Source: Synergistaceae bacterium
GTDB taxonomy: Bacteria > Synergistota > Synergistia > Synergistales > Aminobacteriaceae
Reading direction: 5' to 3'
Length of the DNA: 55,792 nt
Assembly (NCBI GenBank): GCA_031277095.1
Contig: JAISLU010000063.1
Coordinates: forward strand, 1-55,792
Part shown: positions 1 to 7,808 of the stretch, piece after piece
Layout of the letters: each line of letters starts with the position of its first letter
Numbering within the stretch: the first letter of the stretch is position 1
Notes under the pieces: model-generated
The model's input: only the letters and a program-made list of their open reading frames with translations
Database searches by the model: none
What the model was told of the DNA's origin: nothing
Made by a program: the position numbers and the translations under genes

Positions 1-2
1 CC

Positions 3-239
3 AAGGTCAAGGGGGTATGGAAAATGCGTTTCAGGCCGATAGATGAAGTGATAAGGGATATTCATATGCGCGATGCGAGAGAAGCCGGGATTGAACAAGG
101 CATAGAAAAAGGCATAGAAAAAGGCAAGGAAGAAATGGCGAGGAACCTTTTGTCGAACGGCATTCCCCTTGATGTTATAGCCCAAAGTGCTGGTCTGCCG
201 GTGGAAAAAATTCAGACGCTTGGAAATCCTCAAGTATAG
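3..239 (+). CDS. C-terminal part of Rpn/PD-(D/E)XK nuclease-transposase family protein (5' truncated by window)
   Basis: The frame is open to the left edge of the window, so only the C-terminal tail is visible. It shows the layout typical of the end of Rpn-family recombination-promoting nucleases: a charged helix with a run of repeated E-K-G-I/G-K-G-I units (IEQGIEKGIEKGKEE) followed by a helix-turn-helix-like end with 'NGIPLDVIAQSAGLPVEKI'. The catalytic PD-(D/E)XK core would lie upstream of the window. An internal ATG at 24 exists, but the upstream codons continue the same kind of sequence (KVKGVWK), so it is probably not the true start. Such genes are usually multi-copy and mobile in their hosts. 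The family call rests on the tail alone, so it is moderately certain. Confidence 0.6.
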   Translation, partial: KVKGVWKMRFRPIDEVIRDIHMRDAREAGIEQGIEKGIEKGKEEMARNLLSNGIPLDVIAQSAGLPVEKIQTLGNPQV

Positions 240-338
240 ATAGCTATTCACTCATGATGATCTATCTTTCTTAAACTCCATTTTGGCCACTTAAATAAGC
301 AATGTCAACAATTTAAGAAATGAACGGGATTCTTTTGA

Positions 339-491
339 CCCAATTATGTTCACTTACCTAAATTGGAAAATGCCGCAGAAAAGGTTGGAAAAATAGCCCG
401 GCAGGCAATAAACGGGGGAGGCACGATGCCGGAGTTTTTACCGGCCGCGGAACACATAAACAGGGAAAGCATAAACAGTGTAAATATGCAA
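339..491 (+). other. coding-looking fragment of unknown origin between the nuclease tail and the ABM gene
   Basis: A short open frame after a TGA at 336 encodes about 50 residues with an amphipathic look (a stretch 'LENAAEKVGKIARQAING' and a tail 'AAEHINRESINSVNMQ') and ends in TAA. It has no ATG with a ribosome binding site and I do not recognise a family. It may be the 3' remnant of a gene disrupted to the left, or chance. The rest of 240-514 shows only AT-rich sequence. Confidence 0.2.
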
Positions 492-514
492 TAAATACGA
501 AAGGTGTGACCGTT

Positions 515-814
515 ATGATAGTTGTGACTTCCACGTTCAAGAGCCTTCCCGGAAAAAGGGAAAAGATCATCGAGCTGGCGCGTCCCTGCATCGAAACTAC
601 CCGCAAGGAAAAAGGCTGCATCCGTTACGAGCTTTTCGTGTCCGGCGACGACAGCGTCACTCTGCAGTTCATCGAAGAGTGGACGGACCTGGATTCGCTG
701 CGCGCGCACTTGAAATCCCCCCATCTCGCCGCGTTCAAGGAGCAGCGGGCGGACAGCGTCGACAAGGGCGGGATCTTGAAGGTATTCGAGGCCAAGGAGG
801 TTTCGCTGAACTGA
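515..814 (+). CDS. putative quinol monooxygenase, antibiotic biosynthesis monooxygenase (ABM) family
   Basis: A 99-residue single-domain protein with the dimeric alpha-beta barrel pattern: an opening strand 'MIVVTSTFKSLPGKREKI', a helix, then 'EKGCIRYELFVSGDD' and 'TLQFIEEWTDLDSLRAHL', which are the hallmark segments of YgiN/ABM proteins. Members act on quinones or other aromatic or reactive carbonyl substrates, usually without cofactors, in the cytoplasm. The ATG at 515 is preferred over the GTG at 506 because AAAGG at 500-504 sits about 10 nt from 515 but only 1 nt from 506. It stands alone and converges on the liv operon. The substrate cannot be told from sequence. Confidence 0.75.
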   Translation: MIVVTSTFKSLPGKREKIIELARPCIETTRKEKGCIRYELFVSGDDSVTLQFIEEWTDLDSLRAHLKSPHLAAFKEQRADSVDKGGILKVFEAKEVSLN

Positions 815-853
815 AAACATAAAACATCCCATAGTTACGGAGCAAAGAGATTC

Positions 854-887
854 GAGAGCCGGCTTCAGGTGAACGAGGCCGGCCCTC
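854..887 (-). terminator. hairpin between ABM gene and livF, probable end of liv operon
   Basis: Arms 854-863 and 878-887 form a 10 bp GC-rich stem with one G-U pair. It lies just beyond the livF stop on the minus strand. The following T-rich stretch is weak, so termination may be partial. It also lies downstream of the ABM gene on the other strand. Confidence 0.45.
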
Positions 888-905
888 TGTCTTCCGGACA
901 CGTTT

Positions 906-1607
906 TCATCCGCCCAGATACGCTTTTTTCACTTCGTTGTTGTTGAGGAGGTCTTTCGCGTCCGCCTGCATGGCGATCTTGCCCGTTTCCAGCACGTAGC
1001 CTCGATGCGCCACGGAAAGCGCCATTCTGGCGTTTTGCTCCACCAGCAAAATGGTCACTCCCGCCTTGTTCAGCTCCCTGATAATGTCGAATATCTGTTG
1101 CACCAGCACGGGCGCCAGCCCCATGGACGGCTCGTCCATCATCACCAGCCGAGGAAGGCACATCATCGACCGCCCCAGGGCCAACATCTGCTGCTCTCCC
1201 CCCGACAGCGTGCCCGCTATCTGGCGCTTTCTCTCCTTGACGCGGGGGAAATGCCGGTAAACGTCCTGTACGGTGTCCTTGTTTTTTTCCTTCGTCTGTA
1301 TGTATCCGCCCATCTCCAGATTTTCCTCCACGACCAACTGTTGAAATATCCTTCGGCCCTCCGGCACGTGAGAAAGACCCTTTTGGGCGAGCTTGTACGT
1401 TTCGTAAGAGCTGATGTCCTCGCCCATAAAGCTGATTTTGCCGCCCTTGGAGCGCAGCAGCCCCGAAACGGTCTTCAGGATGGTACTCTTGCCAGCGCCG
1501 TTGGCTCCGATCAAGGTGACGATCTCTCCTTGGGCCACCTCGAAAGAAACGTTCTTGACGGCGTGGATGGACCCGTAATAAACATTCATGTTTTCCACTT
1601 TCAGCAT
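906..1607 (-). CDS. livF: branched-chain amino-acid ABC transporter ATP-binding protein LivF
   Basis: ATPase of the high-affinity Leu/Ile/Val uptake complex, 233 residues, the usual LivF length. Walker A 'GANGAGKST' is near residue 34, the Q-loop and 'PEGRRIFQQLVVEENL' follow, the ABC signature 'LSGGEQQMLALGRSMM' is near 134, Walker B 'PRLVMMDEPSMGLAP' near 152 and the switch histidine region 'ILLVEQNARMAL' near 186. Start ATG at 1607 has GGGAGG upstream. It is the last gene of the liv operon, about 90 nt after livG; that gap contains a C/T-rich run made of repeated TTCTATT units. Confidence 0.93.
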   Translation of the reverse strand: MLKVENMNVYYGSIHAVKNVSFEVAQGEIVTLIGANGAGKSTILKTVSGLLRSKGGKISFMGEDISSYETYKLAQKGLSHVPEGRRIFQQLVVEENLEMGGYIQTKEKNKDTVQDVYRHFPRVKERKRQIAGTLSGGEQQMLALGRSMMCLPRLVMMDEPSMGLAPVLVQQIFDIIRELNKAGVTILLVEQNARMALSVAHRGYVLETGKIAMQADAKDLLNNNEVKKAYLGG

Positions 1608-1696
1608 AGGCCTTGCCTCCCTATATTTTTTGCTATGAAGTTTCTTTTATCGAAGTTTCTTCTTGTTTTTATTCTCTTCTTTCTATTCTATTTTCT

Positions 1697-2494
1697 CTAT
1701 TCTATTTTCTCTTTCTCCTCCTCTTGTTGCCCGAGGTACGCCTCGATGACCACGGGGTCGTTTCTGATTTCGTCGGGTGTCCCTTGAGCGATGACGAGGC
1801 CGTAGTTCAAAACCAGAATGCGCTCGCACATGCCCATGACGAGGCTCATATCGTGTTCGATCAAGATGATGGCCACGTCGAATTTGTCCCGGACGTCGTG
1901 TATGGTGCGCATGAGTTCTGCCGTCTCCGACGGGTTCATCCCGGCCGCGGGCTCGTCCAGCAGCAGCACCTTCGGGTTCGTGGCCAGCGCCCGGACGATC
2001 TCGAGGCGACGCTGGGCGCCGTAGGGCAGGCTTCCGGCGGGAACGTCCGCCAGCCTCTCCATGTCGAACACGGCCAGAAGCTCCCCTCCGAACTTGGCCG
2101 CCGCGGCTTCCTCCTTCCAGTAGGAGGGCAGACGCAGACAGGAGGAGAAGAGAGAGTAGCTCATGCTGTTATGCAGCCCTATCTTCACGTTGTCCAGCAC
2201 GGAAAGAGACTTGAACAGCCGGATATTCTGAAAGGTCCGGGCTATACCGTGGCGGGTGACCTCGTGGGTGGTTTTCCCGACGATGTTTTCGCCCGTCAAC
2301 TGAATTTTGCCCTTCGAGGGCTGGTACACGTTGGTGAGCAGGTTGAACACCGTGGTCTTGCCCGCGCCGTTGGGCCCTATGAGCCCTAGGATCTCCCGGT
2401 TCTGTACCTGCAGGTTGAAGTCGTCCAGAGCCTGAAGACCGCCGAATTTTATCCCTAAATGCGATATATCGAGAATGGGCGTCATGGGGCTCAC
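1697..2494 (-). CDS. livG: branched-chain amino-acid ABC transporter ATP-binding protein LivG
   Basis: The second ATPase of the Liv complex, 265 residues. Walker A 'GPNGAGKTTVFNLLT' is near residue 38; LivG-specific features are 'GIARTFQNIRLFKSLSVLDNV' region and signature 'LPYGAQRRLEIVRALA', with Walker B 'KVLLLDEPAAGMNPSE'. The signature motif reads PYGAQ rather than LSGGQ, as is normal for LivG. The GTG at 2494 overlaps the livM stop by 4 nt (GTGA); an ATG at 2485 with AAAGGA about 11 nt upstream is an equally good start. The C-terminus ends in a short acidic/lysine run encoded by low-complexity sequence. Confidence 0.93.
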   Translation of the reverse strand: MSPMTPILDISHLGIKFGGLQALDDFNLQVQNREILGLIGPNGAGKTTVFNLLTNVYQPSKGKIQLTGENIVGKTTHEVTRHGIARTFQNIRLFKSLSVLDNVKIGLHNSMSYSLFSSCLRLPSYWKEEAAAAKFGGELLAVFDMERLADVPAGSLPYGAQRRLEIVRALATNPKVLLLDEPAAGMNPSETAELMRTIHDVRDKFDVAIILIEHDMSLVMGMCERILVLNYGLVIAQGTPDEIRNDPVVIEAYLGQQEEEKEKIE

Positions 2495-3537
2495 TTTCCT
2501 TTCGCAGGCTCTGGAGCCGCGGGCTCTGGAGTCGCGGGCTTTCGGGCCACAGGCTCTTGTTTTTTCAGCTTGCCCCGAAGCAGCGTGAAAAAATCGTCCA
2601 GGGTGTCTCCCAGAGAAAACTCGTAACGGCCGCAGAGTCCGGAGGGCTTGAAGATCATCACCGCCACCAGCAGAAGGGAGTAGATGACCATGCGGTACTC
2701 CGCGAAGCCCCTCAGAAGCTCCGGCAGAATGGTGAGAACCGTCGCCGACACCACCGATCCGAAAATGGACCCGAGCCCGCCCAAAACCACGATCACCAGG
2801 ATCTCCGCAGACTTCATGAACCCGAAAGACGAGGGGTCCAGGATGCTGAGGTAGTGGGCGTAAAGGCCTCCGGCAACGCCGGCGAACCCGGCTGATATGG
2901 AAAAGGCCAGAACCTTGTAATAGGTGGTGGGAATCCCCGATGCCTCGGCTGCGATTTCGTCCTCGCGGATGGAGAGGATAGCCCGGCCGTGGCGGGATTT
3001 GATGAGGGTGTTGAGAATGAACAGCGTGATCAGCACGAAAATGTAGACCCAGGTGACGGTCGTCTGCCTGCCGATGCCCTTGAGGCCGTAAGCGCCGCCG
3101 GTGAATTTCAGGTTCAGGATGATCACTCGTATGATTTCGCCGAAGCCCAGAGTCAGAATAGCCAGGTAATCGCCCTTGAGCCGCAGCGCCGGCAGCCCGA
3201 TGAGGACGCCGAAAACCGCCGCCATCAGGCCGCCCAGAACCAGGGCCAGGGGAAGCTCCAGGTTGGTGGGAAGGCTGACCGACATGGAAAACAGCGCCGC
3301 GGTGTAAGCGCCCACCGACATGAACCCGGCGTGCCCCAGGGGAAGCTGCCCCAAAAAGCCGGCCGAGAGGTTGAGGCTCACCGCCAATATAATATTGAAG
3401 CCGATGGGGATCAGCATCAGGGCCTGATATCGGTTCAAAACTTTGGCGCGGATGAGAATCATGAGGACGATATACAGCCCCGCGGCGGCCGCCGCGTTGA
3501 GGGCGTATCTGAAGGGAACGTTCGGGCGAGTCGTCAT
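2491..3537 (-). CDS. livM: branched-chain amino-acid ABC transporter permease LivM
   Basis: Polytopic inner-membrane permease, 348 residues, with about 9-10 hydrophobic segments and the LivM family stretches 'NLSAGFLGQLPLGHAGFM', 'LPALRLKGDYLAILTLGFGE' and 'IREDEIAAEASGIPTTYYK' (the cytoplasmic loop that contacts the ATPase). The C-terminal tail is a lysine/proline/alanine-rich repeat (KPATPEPAAPEPAKGK) encoded by two 15-bp direct repeats at 2507-2521 and 2522-2536, absent from the core fold. It overlaps livG by 4 nt and lies 4 nt after livH, so the three are translationally linked. Confidence 0.93.
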   Translation of the reverse strand: MTTRPNVPFRYALNAAAAAGLYIVLMILIRAKVLNRYQALMLIPIGFNIILAVSLNLSAGFLGQLPLGHAGFMSVGAYTAALFSMSVSLPTNLELPLALVLGGLMAAVFGVLIGLPALRLKGDYLAILTLGFGEIIRVIILNLKFTGGAYGLKGIGRQTTVTWVYIFVLITLFILNTLIKSRHGRAILSIREDEIAAEASGIPTTYYKVLAFSISAGFAGVAGGLYAHYLSILDPSSFGFMKSAEILVIVVLGGLGSIFGSVVSATVLTILPELLRGFAEYRMVIYSLLLVAVMIFKPSGLCGRYEFSLGDTLDDFFTLLRGKLKKQEPVARKPATPEPAAPEPAKGK

Positions 3538-3541
3538 GTCC

Positions 3542-4417
3542 TCACACTTTCTCGTTGTGGGGCCGGCCGAATATGCCCGAGGGCTTTACAAGCAGAACCA
3601 CGATCAATATTCCGAACACCACCGCGTCGGTCAACTGCGAGCTGACGTAGCCCTTGGTGAGACTCTCGGCGATCCCTATGCACAGCCCCCCGGTCATCGC
3701 GCCCGGAAGAGAACCTATGCCCCCCAGCACCGCCGCCACGAAGGCCTTGAGGCCCAGCATCGAACCCATAGTGGGCTGTATCTGCGAATAAGAACAACAA
3801 TAAAACACCGCCCCCACGGCGGCCAAACCCGAGCCCAGCGCAAAGGTGAAGGAAATGGTGTGGTTGACGTTGATCCCCATGAGCTGCGCCGTTTCGTTGT
3901 CCTCCGAGACGGTCCGCATGGCCTTGCCTATCTTGGTTTTCTTCACCAACAGGGTAAGCCCGGCCATAATGACGACCGACACGGCTATCGTCGCGGCTGT
4001 GGCGTTCGAAAACTGCCTTTCCCCGATGGTCATGGTGCCCGTGAAAATGTTCGTGAACATCCTGGGATTTGCCGAAAACAAAAGCTGCATGGCATTCTGC
4101 AGCAGCAGACTCACCCCTATGGCCGTCACCAGAAGCGAGAGCCTGCCGGATTTCCGCAGGGGCTTGTAGGCTATCTTCTCTATCAGCATGCCGAGAACGG
4201 AACAAACGGCCACGGAAACCAGGGCCGCTATCCACGCGGGGACGGAAAAACGGGACACGAGGTACCAGGTGGTGTAGGCACCCACCATGATAACGTCTCC
4301 GTGGGCGAAATTCACGAGCTTCACGATTCCGTAGACCATGCTGTATCCCAGCGCAACCAGGGAATAGATGCTTCCTATCTGAAGGCCGTTTATCATCAGG
4401 TACACGAGGGTCATCAT
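3542..4417 (-). CDS. livH: branched-chain amino-acid ABC transporter permease LivH
   Basis: Inner-membrane permease partner of LivM, 291 residues. Diagnostic stretches are 'GLQIGSIYSLVALGYSMVYG', 'VNFAHGDVIMVGAY', the loop 'RTVSEDNETAQLMGINV' for ATPase contact, and 'GLKAFVAAVLGGIGSLPGAM' near the C-terminus. Start ATG at 4417 (a second ATG codon follows at 4414). It is preceded by a 121 nt gap after livJ that holds a direct duplication of the 12-mer AAAGAGACCTCG near 4501-4526 but no clear terminator, so read-through from livJ is expected. Confidence 0.92.
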   Translation of the reverse strand: MMTLVYLMINGLQIGSIYSLVALGYSMVYGIVKLVNFAHGDVIMVGAYTTWYLVSRFSVPAWIAALVSVAVCSVLGMLIEKIAYKPLRKSGRLSLLVTAIGVSLLLQNAMQLLFSANPRMFTNIFTGTMTIGERQFSNATAATIAVSVVIMAGLTLLVKKTKIGKAMRTVSEDNETAQLMGINVNHTISFTFALGSGLAAVGAVFYCCSYSQIQPTMGSMLGLKAFVAAVLGGIGSLPGAMTGGLCIGIAESLTKGYVSSQLTDAVVFGILIVVLLVKPSGIFGRPHNEKV

Positions 4418-4538
4418 AAAACAGTCCTTTGCTCAATAAAATTAATCGGCGCGCACTGGGCGCAAATTTCGACTTTCGCGCCTCTGCGCAGCCGACCAAA
4501 AAAGAGACCTCGAAAAGAGACCTCGATTCAAAAAAACA

Positions 4539-5678
4539 TCAATACTTTATAGCGAAAGTGTAAGCGCCCTTCTCGATTTTGATGATGGAGACCTCCTTCA
4601 CGGGGTTGTTGTTCTTGAAGGTCATGTGCCCCGTAACGGCGTCCAGGTCGGTGGCGGCCATTTTATCGATGATCGCCTGATAAGATTCGGGGGTCGCTCC
4701 GATTTCCACACCGTCCGCCGCAGCCTTCTTTATGGCTTCGAAGAGGATGAAGGCGGCGTCATAGCCCAGAGCGGCGAGGGCGTTGGGCGTAGAGCCGTAG
4801 TTGGCCTCGTAGTTTTTGCGGAAGTCCTGCACCCGGGGAGAGGGATCGCCGCTGAAGTAGTGATTGGCGAAGTGCAGACCCTCGAAGACCGAGATGTCCG
4901 CGCCCTCTATCTCCAGGATTCCGTCGGCCCCGTCCACCCCGAGCAAGGTGGCGGTGATGCCGGCTTTCCTCGCCTGGGAGGAGATGAGATAGACCCTGTT
5001 GTAATAGTCCGGTATGAAGAGGACGTCGGGAGCGAAGGCCGCAATGCGGGTGAGCTGCGCGTTGAAGTCCACGTCGTCGGTGGTGTAGCTTTCGGCGGCC
5101 ACGACCTCCAGTTTGGCCTCGGCCGCGCTGGCGCTGAACGCGTGATAAAGGCCCGTGGAATAGGCGTCGGAAACGTTGTAGATAACCGCCGCCTTCTTCG
5201 CCCTCAGTTTTTCAGCGGCGAACCTGGCCATGGTTCCGCCTTGGAAAGGATCCTCAAAACAGGCGCGGAAGTAGTTTTTGCCATAGCTGGTCACGTCCGG
5301 GTGGGTGGCGGTACCCGTGATGCCGGGAATGTTGTCGCCCGCCGAGGCCTCCGCCACGCCGAAAGTGGGCGAACTGGTGACCGGGCCGATGAAAGCCGCG
5401 ACCTCGTCGGCCGTGACCAGCTTGTTGTAGGCGTTCAAAGCCTCCGTGGGGTCCCCCTTGTCATCGTAAGGGACCAGTTCGATTTTCCGGCCGTTGATTC
5501 CGCCGGCGCCGTTGACGACCTTGGTGTAGAGTTCCACCCCGTTTTTGAGCAGGTTTCCATACATCGCCACCCCGCCGGTCAAAGGTGCGATCAGTCCGAT
5601 CTTGATGGGCTCGGCCCCGAAAGCGGAACCTCCCCAGCAAAGAGACAAAACGACCAACAACGTCAATATTTTCCTCAT
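4539..5678 (-). CDS. livJ: periplasmic branched-chain amino-acid binding protein (LivJ/LivK type)
   Basis: Type I periplasmic binding protein of the Liv system, 379 residues from the chosen start. The signal peptide (MRKILTLLVVLSLCWGGSAFG) is followed by 'PIKIGLIAPLTGGVAMYG', the classic opening of the Peripla_BP_6 family, then 'GGINGRKIELVPYDDKGDP' and 'FIGPVTSS', the ligand-contact region. The ATG at 5678 is chosen because GGAGG lies about 8 nt upstream and it starts the signal peptide exactly; 16 more codons are open upstream but lack these features. As first gene of the operon, it sits directly behind the promoter and palindrome described separately. Ligand preference among Leu/Ile/Val or other amino acids is not decidable. 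Confidence 0.92.
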   Translation of the reverse strand: MRKILTLLVVLSLCWGGSAFGAEPIKIGLIAPLTGGVAMYGNLLKNGVELYTKVVNGAGGINGRKIELVPYDDKGDPTEALNAYNKLVTADEVAAFIGPVTSSPTFGVAEASAGDNIPGITGTATHPDVTSYGKNYFRACFEDPFQGGTMARFAAEKLRAKKAAVIYNVSDAYSTGLYHAFSASAAEAKLEVVAAESYTTDDVDFNAQLTRIAAFAPDVLFIPDYYNRVYLISSQARKAGITATLLGVDGADGILEIEGADISVFEGLHFANHYFSGDPSPRVQDFRKNYEANYGSTPNALAALGYDAAFILFEAIKKAAADGVEIGATPESYQAIIDKMAATDLDAVTGHMTFKNNNPVKEVSIIKIEKGAYTFAIKY

Positions 5679-5753
5679 GACAATATCCTCCATCATTAAA
5701 CAGAAATTTTGATCATTTTTTTGCATGACATGCTATTAAGTTCGACTATTCGA

Positions 5754-5772
5754 CAAAAATAGGCTATTTTTG
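5754..5772. promoter_or_regulatory. palindromic operator candidate in livJ leader
   Basis: A perfect 9-bp inverted repeat with a 1-nt centre (CAAAAATAG-G-CTATTTTTG). It lies about 13-31 nt downstream of the livJ -10 box, within the transcribed leader, where repressor binding would block initiation or early elongation. The cognate regulator is not encoded nearby. It could also fold as a short RNA hairpin. Confidence 0.5.
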
Positions 5773-5784
5773 TTTATTCGTAGC

Positions 5785-5813
5785 ATTCTACAAGCTAGAT
5801 TCCTTATTGTCAA
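5785..5813 (-). promoter_or_regulatory. sigma-70 type promoter of the liv operon
   Basis: On the minus strand a consensus -35 TTGACA (5813-5808) is separated by 17 nt from TAGAAT (5790-5785). The predicted start is around 5778, giving a leader of about 100 nt before livJ. Confidence 0.75.
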
Positions 5814-5888
5814 TAAAAATCTGACAAAAATGTGACAAAAAAACCTGATTTGATTTTGATTTTGGTCGAAAAAAATACACATTGGGTA

Positions 5889-5916
5889 TTGACGAAGGGG
5901 AAATTTGTGATATTAT
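5889..5916 (+). promoter_or_regulatory. sigma-70 type promoter of hsp20
   Basis: TTGACG at 5889-5894, a 16-nt spacer, and TATTAT at 5911-5916. The predicted start falls inside the adjoining CIRCE element, the arrangement expected for HrcA repression. Confidence 0.75.
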
Positions 5917-5917
5917 A

Positions 5918-5944
5918 TTAGCACTCAATGATATGGAGTGCTAA
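5918..5944. promoter_or_regulatory. CIRCE operator (HrcA binding site)
   Basis: A perfect match to the CIRCE consensus: TTAGCACTC at 5918-5926, a 9-nt spacer, and GAGTGCTAA at 5936-5944. CIRCE is bound by the heat-shock repressor HrcA, whose activity depends on GroEL. The site overlaps the predicted transcription start and ends 31 nt before the hsp20 start codon. The hrcA gene itself is not in this window. Confidence 0.95.
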
Positions 5945-5975
5945 TAACTCATAAATGTGAAAGGAGCTGTTTATT

Positions 5976-6422
5976 ATGGCTGGGCTTATTCCATTCAATC
6001 GGAAGTATTCGGCGGTATTACCGACAGGGTTCGAGGATTTTTACAATATGCTCGACGATTTTTTCACAGAGGGGCCGGGTTTGAACCGTAACCTGGCAAG
6101 AGACACCTTCAAAATCGACGTGGAGGAAACTCCAGAGGAGTTCAGGATTCAAGCGGAACTTCCCGGCGTCAAAAAAGAGGAGATCGACTTGGCCCTTGTG
6201 GACGGCAAGTTGAGTATCTCCGTCAAAAAAGAAGAAAATGTCGACGAGGAAAAGAAAAATTACATCCACAGAGAACGGCGTTTGAGTTCCATGGTCCGCA
6301 ACGTCTACTTGGGTGACGCGAAAGCGGAAGGGATCAAAGCCAAGCTGGAGGAAGGCATCTTGACCATCACGGTGGAAAAAGAACGAAAGGTGGACAAAGC
6401 GGTCTCAATTGCAATAGAGTAA
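5976..6422 (+). CDS. small heat-shock protein Hsp20/IbpA family
   Basis: A 148-residue alpha-crystallin domain protein, an ATP-independent holdase that keeps unfolding proteins soluble for the DnaK/ClpB system. The alpha-crystallin domain spans about residues 44-135, with 'FKIDVEETPEEFRIQAELPGV', 'SSMVRNVYLG' in place of the usual F-x-R-x-F/Y-x-LP stretch, and the terminal 'LEEGILTITVEKE' strand. A C-terminal I-x-I/V element is present (VSIAIE). AAGGAG lies 8 nt before the ATG. It is monocistronic under CIRCE control and ends at a strong terminator. Confidence 0.92.
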   Translation: MAGLIPFNRKYSAVLPTGFEDFYNMLDDFFTEGPGLNRNLARDTFKIDVEETPEEFRIQAELPGVKKEEIDLALVDGKLSISVKKEENVDEEKKNYIHRERRLSSMVRNVYLGDAKAEGIKAKLEEGILTITVEKERKVDKAVSIAIE

Positions 6423-6494
6423 TGATTGAAATAGAGTGACGATTGAAACCGAGTAATAATTAAAATCGAAAGTTCTTTAAAACAAAAATTCCTC

Positions 6495-6537
6495 AAAACA
6501 GGCGCTCTCATAACCGCGGAGCGCCTGTTTTTGTCTG
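6495..6537. terminator. strong rho-independent terminator after hsp20, likely bidirectional
   Basis: A perfect 13-bp stem (6495-6507 with 6519-6531) flanked by A and T runs on both sides, followed by more T on the plus strand. It closes hsp20 and, because AAAA/TTTT flanks are symmetrical, probably also the minus-strand J-protein transcript. The rest of 6538-6642 shows nothing recognisable. Confidence 0.85.
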
Positions 6538-6642
6538 TTTTCACACTTTGCTGCCCATATTTCGTAAATTTTAACCGTTTTCTCCGGCGTATTTTTTTGC
6601 ATCTTCAAGGGCATATTGTGTGAGTATGTACTGCGGTCAAAA

Positions 6643-7713
6643 CTACAGTGGGGGAAAAGGTCCCGAGTCCTCGCAGCTCGACAACAAGGCTTTCGCCCAG
6701 ATACGCACGGCCACGTTGGGGTGCGACAGGTGGGCGGTGAGGTATTCGCGGCCCCCTTCCGGGCAAGGGACGGAACGCTGTTTCATGATGCTCAGCAGGG
6801 GAACGAGGACCACCTCGCTCTTGCGCGACAGGAGATCCAGGAGAACGGAAGAAGAGACGAAGGTCTCTTGCGGCCAGTATCTCAGGATCAAGGCGATGCC
6901 CGTCGGCGACGCTTTTTGAAGGTACCGCTCCATAAGCTCCCGGTCCAGGGTCTGTGAAGAATTCTGTAAACGCAGCAAGTGCATCAACAGGGAGTCGGGC
7001 AGGGCCTGGGCTCTGCCGGCAAGTTTTTCCGCGAGGGTCTGATGATTTTCCCCTGCCAAAGGAAGAGAGACGACCAGCCGCGCCGTTTTGTCGTCGATGT
7101 CCCATCTCTGAAGCAAACGCAGGGTCGCGGCTAAGAGTTCAGGCCGGTTGGCCAGCGTTCCCAAACGGGACAGAGCGAGATGACGCACCCGCGGAACTTC
7201 GCTGGAAAGGCGAAGCAGCAGGTCTTGGACGTTGCATTTCTGCGTTTCCTGCTCCATAAGGAGCAGCAAGTTCTCCACGGCCTTTTCGCCCCGCGCCAAA
7301 ACACTTTCGACGGAGGCCTCGCGCTTTTGCCTGATTTTTTCTTCCCTCTCCTGCGCCAGGCGTTCTTTGCGTCCTTGTTCCGCTTTCAACCGTTCTTTTC
7401 TTTTTTGACGCCAAGTCAGGGCCTTTTCCCACCTTTTCCATCCCCACCGAAACGCCTCAGGCTCGTTTCGCTCGTTTCGAGAGGCGCCGTCTTCTTGAAG
7501 CTGTCCTTGCCGGAGCTCCTCCTGCGTCAATCCTTTGAGGAAAGTATAGGCCCCGGTGATCTGCTCGAATTTGCGCGCGCCTTGTCTGCCGGCAACGTCC
7601 GGATGACACGTGCGGGCAAGACGCCGGAACGCCGAGCGGATCTCCGGCGCCGTCGCGCCGGGAGGAAGGCCCAAAACTCTCAAACTGTACATCACTTTAA
7701 CCGAAACGCTCAT
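6643..7713 (-). CDS. J-domain protein with C-terminal HEAT-like repeats
   Basis: A 356-residue protein starting with a J-domain (about residues 8-62) that contains the essential HPD tripeptide in 'LARTCHPDVAGRQGARKF'. J-domains stimulate the ATPase of an Hsp70 partner. A strongly charged Lys/Arg/Glu coiled-coil-like segment follows (about 95-140), then about 200 residues of leucine-rich helical repeats (for example 'RHLALSRLGTLANRPELL' and 'HLSHPNVAVRIWAKALLSS') resembling HEAT/ARM repeats. It lacks the Gly/Phe and zinc-finger parts of DnaJ, so it is a specialised class C co-chaperone. It lies about 95 nt downstream of an atypical Hsp70 gene on the same strand, its obvious partner. Clients are unknown; the repeats may select them. 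Confidence 0.75.
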   Translation of the reverse strand: MSVSVKVMYSLRVLGLPPGATAPEIRSAFRRLARTCHPDVAGRQGARKFEQITGAYTFLKGLTQEELRQGQLQEDGASRNERNEPEAFRWGWKRWEKALTWRQKRKERLKAEQGRKERLAQEREEKIRQKREASVESVLARGEKAVENLLLLMEQETQKCNVQDLLLRLSSEVPRVRHLALSRLGTLANRPELLAATLRLLQRWDIDDKTARLVVSLPLAGENHQTLAEKLAGRAQALPDSLLMHLLRLQNSSQTLDRELMERYLQKASPTGIALILRYWPQETFVSSSVLLDLLSRKSEVVLVPLLSIMKQRSVPCPEGGREYLTAHLSHPNVAVRIWAKALLSSCEDSGPFPPL

Positions 7714-7808
7714 TCATTTCCCCTATTGCCGGCAACCCTCGAAACACCCGTCACTCTGAATCACCCAATAACCCGGCGCAGATTCAATTTAAATTGTCCA
7801 ATTTCACG

